Shown: positions 41,875 to 50,538, counted from the first letter of the stretch. The stretch is 64,000 nucleotides of DNA from UBA2093 sp044340485 (GCA_044340485.1 JBIITN010000001.1:78846-142845); one strand, 5' to 3'. Notes: generated by a model not told the origin, from the sequence alone. Numbers and translations are program-made.

Positions 41875-43446
41875 TTATTCCCACTCGATAGTGCCAGGCG
41901 GTTTCGACGTGATGTCGTACACGCACCGGTTAATGCCTGGTACTTCATTAATAATGCGCGACGACATCTTTTCTAACAAGTCGTATGGCAAGCGCGCCCA
42001 GTCTGCTGTCATTGCGTCGTCACTTGTCACCGCGCGAATAATGATCGGGTGACCGTAGGTGCGTTCATCGCCCATCACTCCAACACTTCGAATATCAGCG
42101 AGCACTGCGAATGCCTGCCAGATCTCTCGTTCTACACCAGCTGCGGCAATCTCTTCACGAACAACTGCATCGGCATGTTGCAGTGTTGCAACTTTGTCGG
42201 GCGTGACTTCACCAATAATGCGCACTCCCAGACCCGGACCAGGAAACGGTTGACGCCACACAATGTCGTCTGCCAACCCCAACTCTGTTCCCACTTTGCG
42301 CACTTCATCTTTAAACAACGTACGCAGTGGTTCAGTGAGTTCAAGTGTCATGTCTTCTGGTAATCCACCAACGTTGTGATGGCTTTTAATGACCGATGCC
42401 GTGCCGTCGCTCCCGCCACTTTCAATGACATCGGGATATAACGTTCCTTGTACTAAAAACTGTGCGTCGGTGATGCCACCGGTGTTTTCTTCAAAAATAC
42501 GCACAAACAACTCGCCAATGGTTTTACGTTTGGCTTCCGGCTCGGTCACGCCTTTCAATGCGGTGAAGAAACGTTCGCCTGCATCAACATGAATGAGTTC
42601 AATGCCCATGCTGCGTCGAAATGTTTCAACAACTTGTTCGCTTTCGCCCCGACGCATCAGCCCCGTGTCGACATACACGCACGTGAGCTGTGCTCCGATA
42701 GCGCGATGCACCAACGCAGCCGCAACAGATGAATCAACACCACCCGACAAACCACAGATGGCACGCTGGTCACCAATTTGTGCGCGAATCGCTGCGATCT
42801 GATCATCAACAATGGATGCCATTGTCCAGTCACCGCGACATCCGGCAATGTCGATAAGGAAACGACGCAACAGATCTTGACCGCCTGTTGTGTGCACCAC
42901 TTCGGGGTGGTACTGCACTCCGAATATGCGGCGTTGGTTGTTCTCAATCACCGCCATTGGTGCATCGGGCGTGCTTGCGGTGTTCACAAAACCATCGGGC
43001 AAGGTGGTGACTGCATCGAAGTGACTCATCCACACATCGTGTTGTTGCGCCATGGAAGAAGGCATCAACTCACTTGGTGTTGTAGCGCGCGTAACAGTGG
43101 TACGACCATATTCACCGCGACCACCGCGGGTCACGTCGCCACCTAATTGTTGAGCGATCAATTGGCAGCCATAACAAATGCCAAGGATCGGAATACCCAG
43201 CTCGTAGATGGCAGGGTCGAGGCGTGGTGCACCATCGACATGCACGCTCTTTGGCCCGCCCGACAAAATGATGGCTGTGGGGGCTTTGGCAGCGACCTGA
43301 CTGGCAGTGATGCTGTGGGGCACGATTTCTGAGTACACCTGGGCCTCACGCACCCGTCTCGCAATGAGTTGTGCGTATTGCGCCCCAAAATCAACCACCA
43401 GCACAACATCGTGTTGATGAGTGACAGGTGTCGTGGCGCTGTTCAT
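41875..43446 (-). CDS. guaA: GMP synthase (glutamine-hydrolysing)
   Basis: 523 aa from the ATG at 43446; the longer frame to 43530 crosses the divergent gene region. Class I amidotransferase domain: FGAQYAQLI, ILGICYGCQLIAQ with the nucleophile Cys, and GVQYHPEV. ATP-PPase domain: GLSGGVDSSVAAAL. C-terminal dimer domain ends DITSKPPGTIEWE, the standard terminus. It converts XMP to GMP. Isolated from other purine genes here. Confidence 0.97.
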   Translation of the reverse strand: MNSATTPVTHQHDVVLVVDFGAQYAQLIARRVREAQVYSEIVPHSITASQVAAKAPTAIILSGGPKSVHVDGAPRLDPAIYELGIPILGICYGCQLIAQQLGGDVTRGGRGEYGRTTVTRATTPSELMPSSMAQQHDVWMSHFDAVTTLPDGFVNTASTPDAPMAVIENNQRRIFGVQYHPEVVHTTGGQDLLRRFLIDIAGCRGDWTMASIVDDQIAAIRAQIGDQRAICGLSGGVDSSVAAALVHRAIGAQLTCVYVDTGLMRRGESEQVVETFRRSMGIELIHVDAGERFFTALKGVTEPEAKRKTIGELFVRIFEENTGGITDAQFLVQGTLYPDVIESGGSDGTASVIKSHHNVGGLPEDMTLELTEPLRTLFKDEVRKVGTELGLADDIVWRQPFPGPGLGVRIIGEVTPDKVATLQHADAVVREEIAAAGVEREIWQAFAVLADIRSVGVMGDERTYGHPIIIRAVTSDDAMTADWARLPYDLLEKMSSRIINEVPGINRCVYDITSKPPGTIEWE

Positions 43447-43506
43447 GACTTGTCTCACCCTAGTGGAGAGTGTGACGATGGAGCCGTGCCCGCCCCCCAT
43501 CACCAC

Positions 43507-43926
43507 ATGCCACGTCCGCATTACTCCCATCGTCGCATGACTGCAACGATCGCACTTGCTGGCATCATGTCGTTTGCAGCGCCCACTGCACTGTTAGCAG
43601 CCGGCACGGACACAACTGTTGACACACAAGATGACACGGAAATCACCGACGACACGGTGTATTACTACGACTTAGAAAACGACCCATCTGAGTGCATCGG
43701 GTTTTTACCTAAACCTGGCTGCGGCAAAGAACCCGAAGATGCGGGCGAACGCGGTGGTGCACTGCAATACGCAACGTTTGCGGTCATGCTTGGTGCACTT
43801 GGACTCATCGGCACAGTGATCGGACGAAACATCGTGCGTCGTGACCGCGCCATGAACGCGCCGCACGCCACGCCTTCCACACCGACCGATTCGCCAACAG
43901 ACACCAAGAACCGGTCCGACAACTAA
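43507..43926 (+). CDS. Signal-peptide membrane protein of unknown function
   Basis: About 139 aa from the ATG at 43507; alternatives are GTG 43486 and ATG 43537. A signal peptide (TATIALAGIMSFAAPTALLAAG) precedes an acidic Asp/Thr-rich exported stretch with two Cys (DPSECIGFLPKPGCGKEP), a second membrane helix (YATFAVMLGALGLIGTVIG), then a basic RRDRAM and a Thr/Pro-rich cytoplasmic tail. No known domain. It is divergent from guaA and 22 nt upstream of the DMT transporter gene. Confidence 0.6.
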   Translation: MPRPHYSHRRMTATIALAGIMSFAAPTALLAAGTDTTVDTQDDTEITDDTVYYYDLENDPSECIGFLPKPGCGKEPEDAGERGGALQYATFAVMLGALGLIGTVIGRNIVRRDRAMNAPHATPSTPTDSPTDTKNRSDN

Positions 43927-43948
43927 CGAGCCACTACCGTCAGCAGAC

Positions 43949-44857
43949 GTGGGCGTTGTCTACATCTTGATCAGTGGTATCGCCTTTGGGCTTCTCCCCT
44001 GGTTTTCACGCATCGCTTTCAACCATGGTGTCGAACCCGTTGGTCTTCTCACGGTTCGATTTCTTGGCGCCATGACATGTCTCGTGTTGTTTCACTTACT
44101 TATTCGACGACACATCCCGTGGCCATCTCGCAAAATGTTTGTGAAGCTGATGATATTTGGTGCCATTGGATACGCGCCACAATCACTGTTGTTTGCAACA
44201 GGTGTCGAACGCATCGACATCAGTCTTGCAACGATCATTTTCTATACCTATCCCGTGATGGTGGTGCTCCTTAGTTGGCTCATCCTCAAACATGTTCCTA
44301 GCCGCGCAGTAGTGGTGTCATTGATGACTGCACTAGTTGGCACTGCAATGACCGCAGGACAAATTCAAACAGGGTCCTGGATGGGCGTGACACTCATGTT
44401 CATTGCTGCACTGTGGTACGCAGCATCAATCATCGTGGTAAGCCACGTGTTTCCCGACGTTGATGCTTTTATGTCCGTCACCGTGATCATGATTGGTGCT
44501 GCATTTGCAAACATCGTCTTCTGGTTATTCACGCGTGCCGAACTTCCATCAGATATTGAAGGATGGTCGGCGGCGTTTGCAGCTGCGATCATTTCCACGG
44601 TCATTGCGTTGAGTTTCCTCTTCATTGGTATTCAACGCATCGGGCCCGGACAAGCGTCTGTACTCAGCACCATCGAACCGGTTGTGTCGATCACTGTTGG
44701 TGTCATCGCATTGAATGAATCGATTACTGCGGTGCGAGTTCTTGGTGCAATTTTGGTGGTGATTGGTGTTGCAATGATGGCTCAGGCTGCTCGCGCATCG
44801 GAAGAACCTGCTGCACAGCCTGATACTGCGCCACATACACATTTACCACCTGAATAA
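43949..44857 (+). CDS. EamA/DMT-family transporter
   Basis: 302 aa, GTG start. Ten membrane helices in two EamA repeats; the second repeat ends with SVLSTIEPVVSITVGVIALNE and a final helix LGAILVVIGVAMMAQA, the usual pattern of drug/metabolite transporters. Substrate unknown. A His/Pro-rich short tail follows. The 3' end overlaps the convergent membrane-module gene by 134 nt, unusually long for this window. Confidence 0.88.
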   Translation: MGVVYILISGIAFGLLPWFSRIAFNHGVEPVGLLTVRFLGAMTCLVLFHLLIRRHIPWPSRKMFVKLMIFGAIGYAPQSLLFATGVERIDISLATIIFYTYPVMVVLLSWLILKHVPSRAVVVSLMTALVGTAMTAGQIQTGSWMGVTLMFIAALWYAASIIVVSHVFPDVDAFMSVTVIMIGAAFANIVFWLFTRAELPSDIEGWSAAFAAAIISTVIALSFLFIGIQRIGPGQASVLSTIEPVVSITVGVIALNESITAVRVLGAILVVIGVAMMAQAARASEEPAAQPDTAPHTHLPPE

Positions 44858-45338
44858 GTTCGTCATACTCACGTTCATCGCGCTCCAGCACCGCCGTTTC
44901 GTGCCGTGAAATACGCACAGACAACACCACGAGAGCCGCGATAAGGCCCGCGTCAACAAGCGCCACGTGACTCAATCGCCAGTGCGATGCGAACGCGCCT
45001 TCGGGGTTTGATTGCCAGAACCATAAAAAATTCGCAGACGAATCCACGTTTTGCACATACGTCGCATACGGATCAATCACCTGCGATAACGCCAGCCACG
45101 TGAGAAGAATGGGCAACAACACAATGGCAGATCGCACTGCGAGCAACATCCGTGGTCGCGGTGACACAAAGACAAACACATCTTCAGCGCGAACGTCTTG
45201 CCAGCGTTCGAGATCTCGACCCCCACACACATCATCAACAAATGATCTCGTCAGCACAGATGATGACGCGCCATGCGTGTCGCGCCATCGTGTCACCACT
45301 GCAACTACATCATCATGAGACACAAGCGGAGTTGTCAT
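44724..45338 (-). CDS. Two-helix membrane protein, third gene of an uncharacterised operon
   Basis: About 204 aa. The ATG at 45338 is chosen because it overlaps the upstream gene's TGA as ATGA and has AGAGGA 6 nt before; an ATG two codons earlier is less likely. A cytoplasmic N-terminal domain (about 1-60, VVTRWRDTHGASSSVLTRSF) precedes helix 1 (SAIVLLPILLTWLALSQVI), an outside loop with YVQNVDSSANFLWFWQSNPEGAF, helix 2 (VALVDAGLIAALVVLSVRI), then a helical cytoplasmic tail that is Gln/Pro-rich. No family recognised with confidence. The tail is encoded in the overlap with the DMT gene. Confidence 0.6.
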   Translation of the reverse strand: MTTPLVSHDDVVAVVTRWRDTHGASSSVLTRSFVDDVCGGRDLERWQDVRAEDVFVFVSPRPRMLLAVRSAIVLLPILLTWLALSQVIDPYATYVQNVDSSANFLWFWQSNPEGAFASHWRLSHVALVDAGLIAALVVLSVRISRHETAVLERDEREYDELIQVVNVYVAQYQAVQQVLPMREQPEPSLQHQSPPKLHQELAPQ

Positions 45339-45940
45339 ACACATTCCTCTTCCACGTTGTTGCTATGCAACAAATACACCACTAAAACAAAATCACCATT
45401 ATTTCCCACCGCAATTTGGTTGCTGTCAACAAGTGCTGAACGTGATCCACCAGTGCGCATCTCTACGTTTGCCAACATGGGCACGACGCGACGTAGTCGC
45501 GCACGCAAGACCCGCGCATTTGCATCGCCATCACCGGCGCTTTCATACAATTCGAAACCACCAAGCACTATCACCAACGCCGGACGAGCCACATCTGATG
45601 TCCAACCCCGTTGCATCACCTCTCCATCAACCGCTGCGGTTACGTATTCGGCCAATGCAGTATCTGATCCATCAGCTAATTGTCCGTTCACCGGCACGGC
45701 AAACTCGCGACAACTCACAGTTGCCTGGGTAGCTGTCGGTGGTGGCACAGCAGAATCGGAGGGGAGCATCTGCCTCACCACCACCGACGATCCCACTCCC
45801 ATGATCATGAGAGCAAGAAACACATCGGCATACAACCAACCTGCAATGTCGTGACTACTTGCAACACGATGTCGGCGACTATATCGATACACGACACGAC
45901 CGTCGCAATCGAAACGTGGGGACGCATAACGCGAGTACAC
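45335..45940 (-). CDS. Single-helix membrane protein, second gene of an uncharacterised operon
   Basis: Up to 201 aa from a GTG at 45940; a GTG at 45892 would reduce the overlap with the previous gene. A basic N-terminus is followed by one helix (IAGWLYADVFLALMIMGVGSS), then an exported domain with CREFAVPVNGQL, VIVLGGFELYES and VLRARLRRVVPML. The GWLYADVFLAL helix recalls MotB/ZorB-like or OmpA-domain anchors (W-x-x-x-D in the helix), and the exported part has weak OmpA-like periodicity, but neither is proven. Confidence 0.6.
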   Translation of the reverse strand: MYSRYASPRFDCDGRVVYRYSRRHRVASSHDIAGWLYADVFLALMIMGVGSSVVVRQMLPSDSAVPPPTATQATVSCREFAVPVNGQLADGSDTALAEYVTAAVDGEVMQRGWTSDVARPALVIVLGGFELYESAGDGDANARVLRARLRRVVPMLANVEMRTGGSRSALVDSNQIAVGNNGDFVLVVYLLHSNNVEEECV

Positions 45941-46361
45941 ACATCACCGCAACAAAACCAAGAGAAATAATCGGCACATCCATTACCTGTGCCGATGCAA
46001 ATGATGTTGAAGAAGGTGATTTCGTCACGTGGGTTATGGAATGTGCAACACCGTCATTCACAAACGAGACACGCAACTCATCTGCATTGTCAACCACGAG
46101 CGACCCGCGACCAAAATCATCTACGACAATTCGCACGCCATTTACAACGAGCGCCGACTGCGGATCTACTCCCACCAACTCCATCGCGAGCACAGTGTTG
46201 TCGTCTCGCACCAACGACCCATCACGCGTCAGTGCCACAGTGGTGCCATCGAGAGTGCGCACCACCACAGACATCACCACATCGCTGCGAGGATGTTCGT
46301 TGTCATCGCGCAGCTCCCAGATCACGTGGTTGTCATGGCGGGAGATCGTCTCAGTCCCCAT
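45879..46361 (-). CDS. Tail-anchored beta-rich protein, first gene of an uncharacterised operon
   Basis: 160 aa. The first 125 residues look beta-rich (HVIWELRDDNEHPRSDV, SVVVRTLDGTTVALTRDG, RGSLVVDNADELRVSF) with no signal peptide; a single C-terminal helix (VPIISLGFVAVMCVLALCV) and a basic tail follow. No known domain. It overlaps the next gene by up to 62 nt and is divergent from the TetR gene with a 137-nt region between. That region shows short tgtatct/tgtctatct-type repeats but no clear operator. Confidence 0.6.
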   Translation of the reverse strand: MGTETISRHDNHVIWELRDDNEHPRSDVVMSVVVRTLDGTTVALTRDGSLVRDDNTVLAMELVGVDPQSALVVNGVRIVVDDFGRGSLVVDNADELRVSFVNDGVAHSITHVTKSPSSTSFASAQVMDVPIISLGFVAVMCVLALCVPTFRLRRSCRVSI

Positions 46362-46498
46362 GACTCACGTTCCCACCCGATTCCATGCCTCTATTCGGTG
46401 TCCGTATCTGTGTTGTATCTATTTTGTGTCTATCTTCAGACTTGATGTTGACTGGGTCTTGACTGTTCGATGGACTTCTGTGTGTGCCACGATGGGTC

Positions 46499-47068
46499 AT
46501 GGCTCCACAAAAGCAAACCAAGCGTCGTTCCCCCATCTCCCGCGAGGAAGGTGAACGCCGAATGATTAACGCGGCGATTGAACTCATCCGCGAGAAACCT
46601 TTTTCCGAGGTAGGCGTTCGCGACATTGCCAAACGCGCCGACATCAACCACGGTTTTGTTCACGTGTGGTTTGGTTCAAAGCACCTTTTATTTATGGCTG
46701 CACGCAACGAGTTAATGAACCGCATCATCACCCAGTACGCCGACACCCTTGGCGGTCCACGCCTCGGTGCACTCACCGACCCCGACTCGCGACTTCTCGT
46801 TCGCCTGTGCATCTGGCTTGAGGTGGAAGGTGTGGAGGGCATTGAAATGCCAATGTCGAGCCCGCTTGTCTCGGCCGTTGCTCAGCGCCTTGAAAAGGAA
46901 TACAAGATGGCAAACGACGCCTCTCGTGACGCAGCCCGTATGGCGGTTGCGCTCGCTGTGGGTCACCTCGCTCTTGAAAAGACCTTCAACTGGGGTGACA
47001 ACACGTCCACCCTGCGCAACCGTTGGGGCGAGGTTCTCGGGTTGTTAGCAAAGACGCACCCGGCATAG
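46499..47068 (+). CDS. TetR/AcrR-family transcriptional regulator
   Basis: 189 aa from the ATG at 46499. The N-terminal HTH has EEGERRMINAAIELIREKP, then FSEVGVRDIAKRADINHG and VHVWFGSKHLL, the usual TetR arrangement. The ligand domain is helical. It ends only 21 nt before the FMN riboswitch helix begins. Its target could be the divergent three-gene membrane operon, judging by position. Confidence 0.92.
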   Translation: MAPQKQTKRRSPISREEGERRMINAAIELIREKPFSEVGVRDIAKRADINHGFVHVWFGSKHLLFMAARNELMNRIITQYADTLGGPRLGALTDPDSRLLVRLCIWLEVEGVEGIEMPMSSPLVSAVAQRLEKEYKMANDASRDAARMAVALAVGHLALEKTFNWGDNTSTLRNRWGEVLGLLAKTHPA

Positions 47069-47089
47069 CCTGAAGATCCACAACAGAAC

Positions 47090-47211
47090 CCTTGCGGGGT
47101 TGGGTGCAAATCCCGACCGGCGGTTATAGCCCGCGAACCAATCCACGACAGTGGTGAGGCCGACTCAGTGAAATTCTGAGGCCGACGGTAACAGTCCGGA
47201 TACGAGCAAGG
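47090..47211 (+). ncRNA. FMN riboswitch (RFN element) of the riboflavin operon
   Basis: Conserved RFN blocks are present in order: GGGTGCAAATCCC, GACCGGCGGTTATAGCCCGCGA, GAGGCCGACTCAGTGAAATTC, GAGGCCGACGGTAACAGTCC and GGAT. The closing helix P1 is CCTTGC at 47090-47095 with GCAAGG at 47206-47211. The latter contains the AAGGA Shine-Dalgarno of ribD (ATG at 47218), so FMN binding should directly hide the ribosome site. No separate terminator hairpin is seen. Confidence 0.95.
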
Positions 47212-47217
47212 AACAAC

Positions 47218-48258
47218 ATGACAGACCGTAACGCCGCGCGTATGCGCGACATTTTTGACGCACCCATGCGGGATGCATTGGCGATCGCCGATACTGCGCG
47301 TCTGCGGTCACGTCCGAACCCCTGGGTCGGAGCTGTTGTTGTGTGTGCAGATGGAACACAGTTTTCCGGCGCCACAGAAGAACCCGGAAAACGCCACGCC
47401 GAGATTGTGGCGATGGATGCAGCGCGTGCATCGGGTGCATCACTTGATGGTGCCACCTTGTACGTCACTCTCGAACCGTGTTCACATGTGGGACGCACTG
47501 GACCATGTTGCGAGGCAATTGTTGCAGCAGGCATCACACGTGTGGTTGCAGGCATTGAAGACCCCGACACCAAAGTGTCCGGAAATGGATTTCGGTATTT
47601 GCGTGACCACAACGTTGAAGTAGTGAGTGGCGTGTGCGCAGACGAGATTGAACTACAACTCGCACCGTATGTTCACCATCGCCGCACAGGTCGTCCGTTT
47701 GTGATGTTGAAAACTGCATGCACACTTGACGCGCGCACCACACAACCAGACGGTCCACGATGGATCACCGGTGAATCAGCACGTGTGCGCGTCCATGAAT
47801 TGCGCGCCGAAAGCGACGCCATTGCAGTGGGTATGGGCACAGTTCTTGCCGATAATCCTGCGCTCACGGTGCGCGACGCACACGGCCCGTCACCTCGTCG
47901 CATCGTATTGTCGCGCTCGCGCTCCATTCCCGATGATGCTGCGGTGCAGCCTGCACTGTTGTGGGACACAACACTTGATGATCTTCTTGACCACCTCGGT
48001 GCAGACAACGTGTTGCAGTTGATGGTGGAAGGCGGACCCACCATTGCCACCGCGTTTCACTCACGAGGGCTTGTTGACCGCTATGTGTTTCACGTTGCAC
48101 CCACCATCAGCGGTCATCCTGATGCTGCGCCGGTGTTTTACGGCGAATCAATCTCGTCTATCGAAGACTTGATTCGCGGACACCTGGTGAGTGCCACGCG
48201 TTTTGATGACGACATCGAAATAATTCTTCAACCACACAAGGAAACAGCCACAGTATGA
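47218..48258 (+). CDS. ribD: Riboflavin biosynthesis deaminase/reductase
   Basis: 346 aa. Deaminase domain (1-145): zinc motif with HAEIVAMDAA and TLEPCSHVGRTGPCCEAI. Reductase domain (about 146-346): DARTTQPDGPRWITGESAR, AIAVGMGTVLADNPALTVR and VEGGPTIATAF. It performs the second and third steps from GTP toward riboflavin. First gene after the FMN riboswitch; stop overlaps ribBA by ATGA. Confidence 0.97.
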   Translation: MTDRNAARMRDIFDAPMRDALAIADTARLRSRPNPWVGAVVVCADGTQFSGATEEPGKRHAEIVAMDAARASGASLDGATLYVTLEPCSHVGRTGPCCEAIVAAGITRVVAGIEDPDTKVSGNGFRYLRDHNVEVVSGVCADEIELQLAPYVHHRRTGRPFVMLKTACTLDARTTQPDGPRWITGESARVRVHELRAESDAIAVGMGTVLADNPALTVRDAHGPSPRRIVLSRSRSIPDDAAVQPALLWDTTLDDLLDHLGADNVLQLMVEGGPTIATAFHSRGLVDRYVFHVAPTISGHPDAAPVFYGESISSIEDLIRGHLVSATRFDDDIEIILQPHKETATV

Positions 48259-49487
48259 GCAGCCAATTAGCACCCATTGAAGACGTCATCGCAGCCATTG
48301 GCCGCGGTGAAATCGTGGTGATGGTCGACGATGAAGACCGCGAGAACGAAGGCGATCTCATCATGGCCGCCGAGTTTGCAACACCAGAAAAACTCGCGTT
48401 CATCATTCGCTACACATCAGGAGTGGTGTGTGCGCCACTCACCGAAGAGCGTTGCAATGAATTACGCCTCCCCCTCATGGTTGATCAAAACACCGAAAGC
48501 CAGGGCACGGCGTTTACTGACACCGTTGACCTCATCGAGGGAACAACAACAGGTATTAGCGCCGCTGATCGCGCAATGACTCTGAAAGCACTTGCTGATT
48601 CATCGGCTGGCTATGCAGAGTTTGCACGCCCTGGCCACATCTTCCCTCTTCGCGCACGCGCCGGTGGTGTGTTGAAGCGCGCCGGCCACACTGAAGCAGC
48701 TGTTGACCTTGCCCGACTTGCAGGGTGTCAGCCCGCCGGTGTGATCTGTGAAATTCAAAACGATGACGGCACCATGATGCGTGTACCTGATTTGCTTAAG
48801 TTCTGCAAAGAACATGGTCTGTTGATGTCTTCCATTGCAGAGCTCATCAAATACCGTCGCCGTCACGAGCGTTTGGTAGAGCGCATGGGAGCCGCCGATG
48901 TTCCTACTGACTATGGCAAATTCACCTGCGTCGCCTATCGCAGCACACTTGATCAAGTGGAACACCTTGCATTCGTGCGTGGCGACGTAGACACCGACGA
49001 ACCAGTTCTCGTACGCGTTCACAGCGAATGTCTTACCGGCGACGTTTTCTCATCGCGTCGTTGCGACTGTGGTCCACAGTTAAGTGCAGCACTCACACAA
49101 ATTGAAAAAGAAGGTCGCGGCGTGCTCGTGTATCTGCGCGGACACGAAGGTCGCGGCATTGGCATTGGCCACAAGATTCGCGCCTACTCATTGCAAGACG
49201 AAGGCCTCGACACAGTTGATGCAAACCTCGAACTTGGATTACCTGTTGATAGTCGTGAATACGGCATTGGTGCACAAATCTTGGCTGATCTTGGCGTGAA
49301 GAACTTGCGCCTCATGACCAACAACCCCGCCAAATACGGCGGTCTTGACGGGTACGGCTTAGCGGTAGTGGAACGCGTTCCGATCAACACCGCCCCCACA
49401 CCAGAAAACGAGGCGTACTTGCGCACCAAACAAGAGCGCATGGGACATCTTCTTGACTTTGAATCAAAAAAGAAAGGTTCGAAATGA
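48255..49487 (+). CDS. ribBA: Bifunctional DHBP synthase/GTP cyclohydrolase II
   Basis: 410 aa. RibB half: VVMVDDEDRENEGDLIMAA acidic metal loop and RAGGVLKRAGHTEA. RibA half: RVHSECLTGDVFSSRRCDCG with three zinc Cys, and LRGHEGRGIGIGHKI with the arginine-rich GTP site. It makes both starting units of the pathway from ribulose-5-phosphate and GTP. Starts by 4-nt overlap with ribD, ends by 4-nt overlap with ribH. Confidence 0.97.
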   Translation: MSSQLAPIEDVIAAIGRGEIVVMVDDEDRENEGDLIMAAEFATPEKLAFIIRYTSGVVCAPLTEERCNELRLPLMVDQNTESQGTAFTDTVDLIEGTTTGISAADRAMTLKALADSSAGYAEFARPGHIFPLRARAGGVLKRAGHTEAAVDLARLAGCQPAGVICEIQNDDGTMMRVPDLLKFCKEHGLLMSSIAELIKYRRRHERLVERMGAADVPTDYGKFTCVAYRSTLDQVEHLAFVRGDVDTDEPVLVRVHSECLTGDVFSSRRCDCGPQLSAALTQIEKEGRGVLVYLRGHEGRGIGIGHKIRAYSLQDEGLDTVDANLELGLPVDSREYGIGAQILADLGVKNLRLMTNNPAKYGGLDGYGLAVVERVPINTAPTPENEAYLRTKQERMGHLLDFESKKKGSK

Positions 49488-49969
49488 CCCGCACTGGATC
49501 TTCTGGCAATCTTCCACCCGATCTCGATGCATCGAACATGCGCATTGGCATTGTTGCTGCGCGTTTCAACGACCACATCGTGACTGCCTTGCGCGACGGA
49601 GCCGTTCGCGGACTACATCGCCTCGGCTGCGCCGATGATCGCATTATTGAATTTTGGGTACCCGGTGCGTTTGAAGTACCGCTTGCTGGCAAAGCGCTTG
49701 CCGAATCAGGAAAAGTGGACGGCGTTATTTGTCTCGGCACGGTCATTCGTGGCGACACCGCACACTTTGATTTTGTAGCAGGAGAAGCAGCTCGCGGCAT
49801 CCAGGATGCGCAGTTATCAACTGGCGTTCCGATCATGTTTGGTGTTCTCACTGTCGAGACCGAACAGCAGGCAAAAGATCGCAGTGGCCCCGGCATCGAC
49901 AACAAAGGTGATGAAGCCGCCGTTGGCGTGGTAGAGATGATCACCCGGTTGCAAGAAATTCGTTCGTAG
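49484..49969 (+). CDS. ribH: Lumazine synthase
   Basis: 161 aa. Family motifs: IGIVAARFNDHIV, VPGAFEVPLAGKAL and CLGTVIRGDTAHFDFVAGEA with the catalytic His. It condenses the RibA/D product with DHBP into 6,7-dimethyl-8-ribityllumazine. The next enzyme, riboflavin synthase RibE, is not in this operon. The last codons (AAATTCGTTCGTAG) are repeated 28 nt downstream. Confidence 0.96.
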   Translation: MTRTGSSGNLPPDLDASNMRIGIVAARFNDHIVTALRDGAVRGLHRLGCADDRIIEFWVPGAFEVPLAGKALAESGKVDGVICLGTVIRGDTAHFDFVAGEAARGIQDAQLSTGVPIMFGVLTVETEQQAKDRSGPGIDNKGDEAAVGVVEMITRLQEIRS

Positions 49970-49998
49970 ATCGATTAGGCAAAGTATTCGTTCGTAGA
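49958..49998 (+). repeat. Direct repeat of the ribH 3' end
   Basis: ATTCGTTCGTAGA at 49958 (ribH last codons plus stop) recurs exactly at 49986. The second copy forms a small CGTTC-gta-GAACG hairpin followed by ATTTAT, which might act as a weak terminator. Nothing else is evident up to the next gene's Shine-Dalgarno at 50058. Confidence 0.7.
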
Positions 49999-50069
49999 AC
50001 GATTTATCGTATGACGTGCCACAACAGGTGGCCCCACGTACACACCATGACAAGACAAAGGAGGGTCGC

Positions 50070-50528
50070 ATGAAACGCTTTCTGCGCACACTCGTTGCCA
50101 TCTCGGGTCTGTGGATGGTCATATCGTCACCGCTTGTCGACGCTGCTCGGTTGCCAAGCGCATACCAAGTCACATCGCGTCTCACATTTTCTGTCTCGCT
50201 TACCGAGTTCATCACCACCGCAAATTCGCCCGACCGTGATGCACGTCTTAATTGGACCACTGATGGGTGTTCTGCCCCGGTGGTAGGTAGCACCGGGCGC
50301 AGTTTCGATTTCACCGATGCATGCCGCAGGCACGATTTTGCGTATCGAAATTTCCGCGTTATTGAAAACGGAAAGAAGTGGACATCAACACTTCGCGACA
50401 GAGTAGATCGACGTTTCCGCACCGACATGCGTGCACATTGCGCGAAACGTTCGGTGGTAGACCGCCCGGCATGTCGCACATGGGCAGAGTTGTTTTACCG
50501 ATTCGTGCGCACCTACGCCGGACCGTAA
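50070..50528 (+). CDS. Secreted prokaryotic phospholipase A2
   Basis: 152 aa. The ATG at 50070 follows AAAGGAGGG, an excellent ribosome site. A signal peptide (residues 1-25) precedes the PLA2 core: DGCSAPVVG (Cys67), FDFTDACRRHDFAYRNF with Cys85 and the catalytic His88-Asp89 pair, and two more Cys near the end (AHCAKR, PACRTW) giving two disulfides as in the Streptomyces enzyme. It should release fatty acid from the sn-2 position of phospholipids outside the cell. Confidence 0.88.
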   Translation: MKRFLRTLVAISGLWMVISSPLVDAARLPSAYQVTSRLTFSVSLTEFITTANSPDRDARLNWTTDGCSAPVVGSTGRSFDFTDACRRHDFAYRNFRVIENGKKWTSTLRDRVDRRFRTDMRAHCAKRSVVDRPACRTWAELFYRFVRTYAGP

Positions 50529-50538
50529 GTTTTTGCGA

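Noticed and set aside
45859..46554. A 231-codon plus-strand frame opposite the three-gene membrane operon.
   Set aside because: It competes with genes that have ATGA coupling and membrane helices; its own product is Thr/Ser-rich with no domain.
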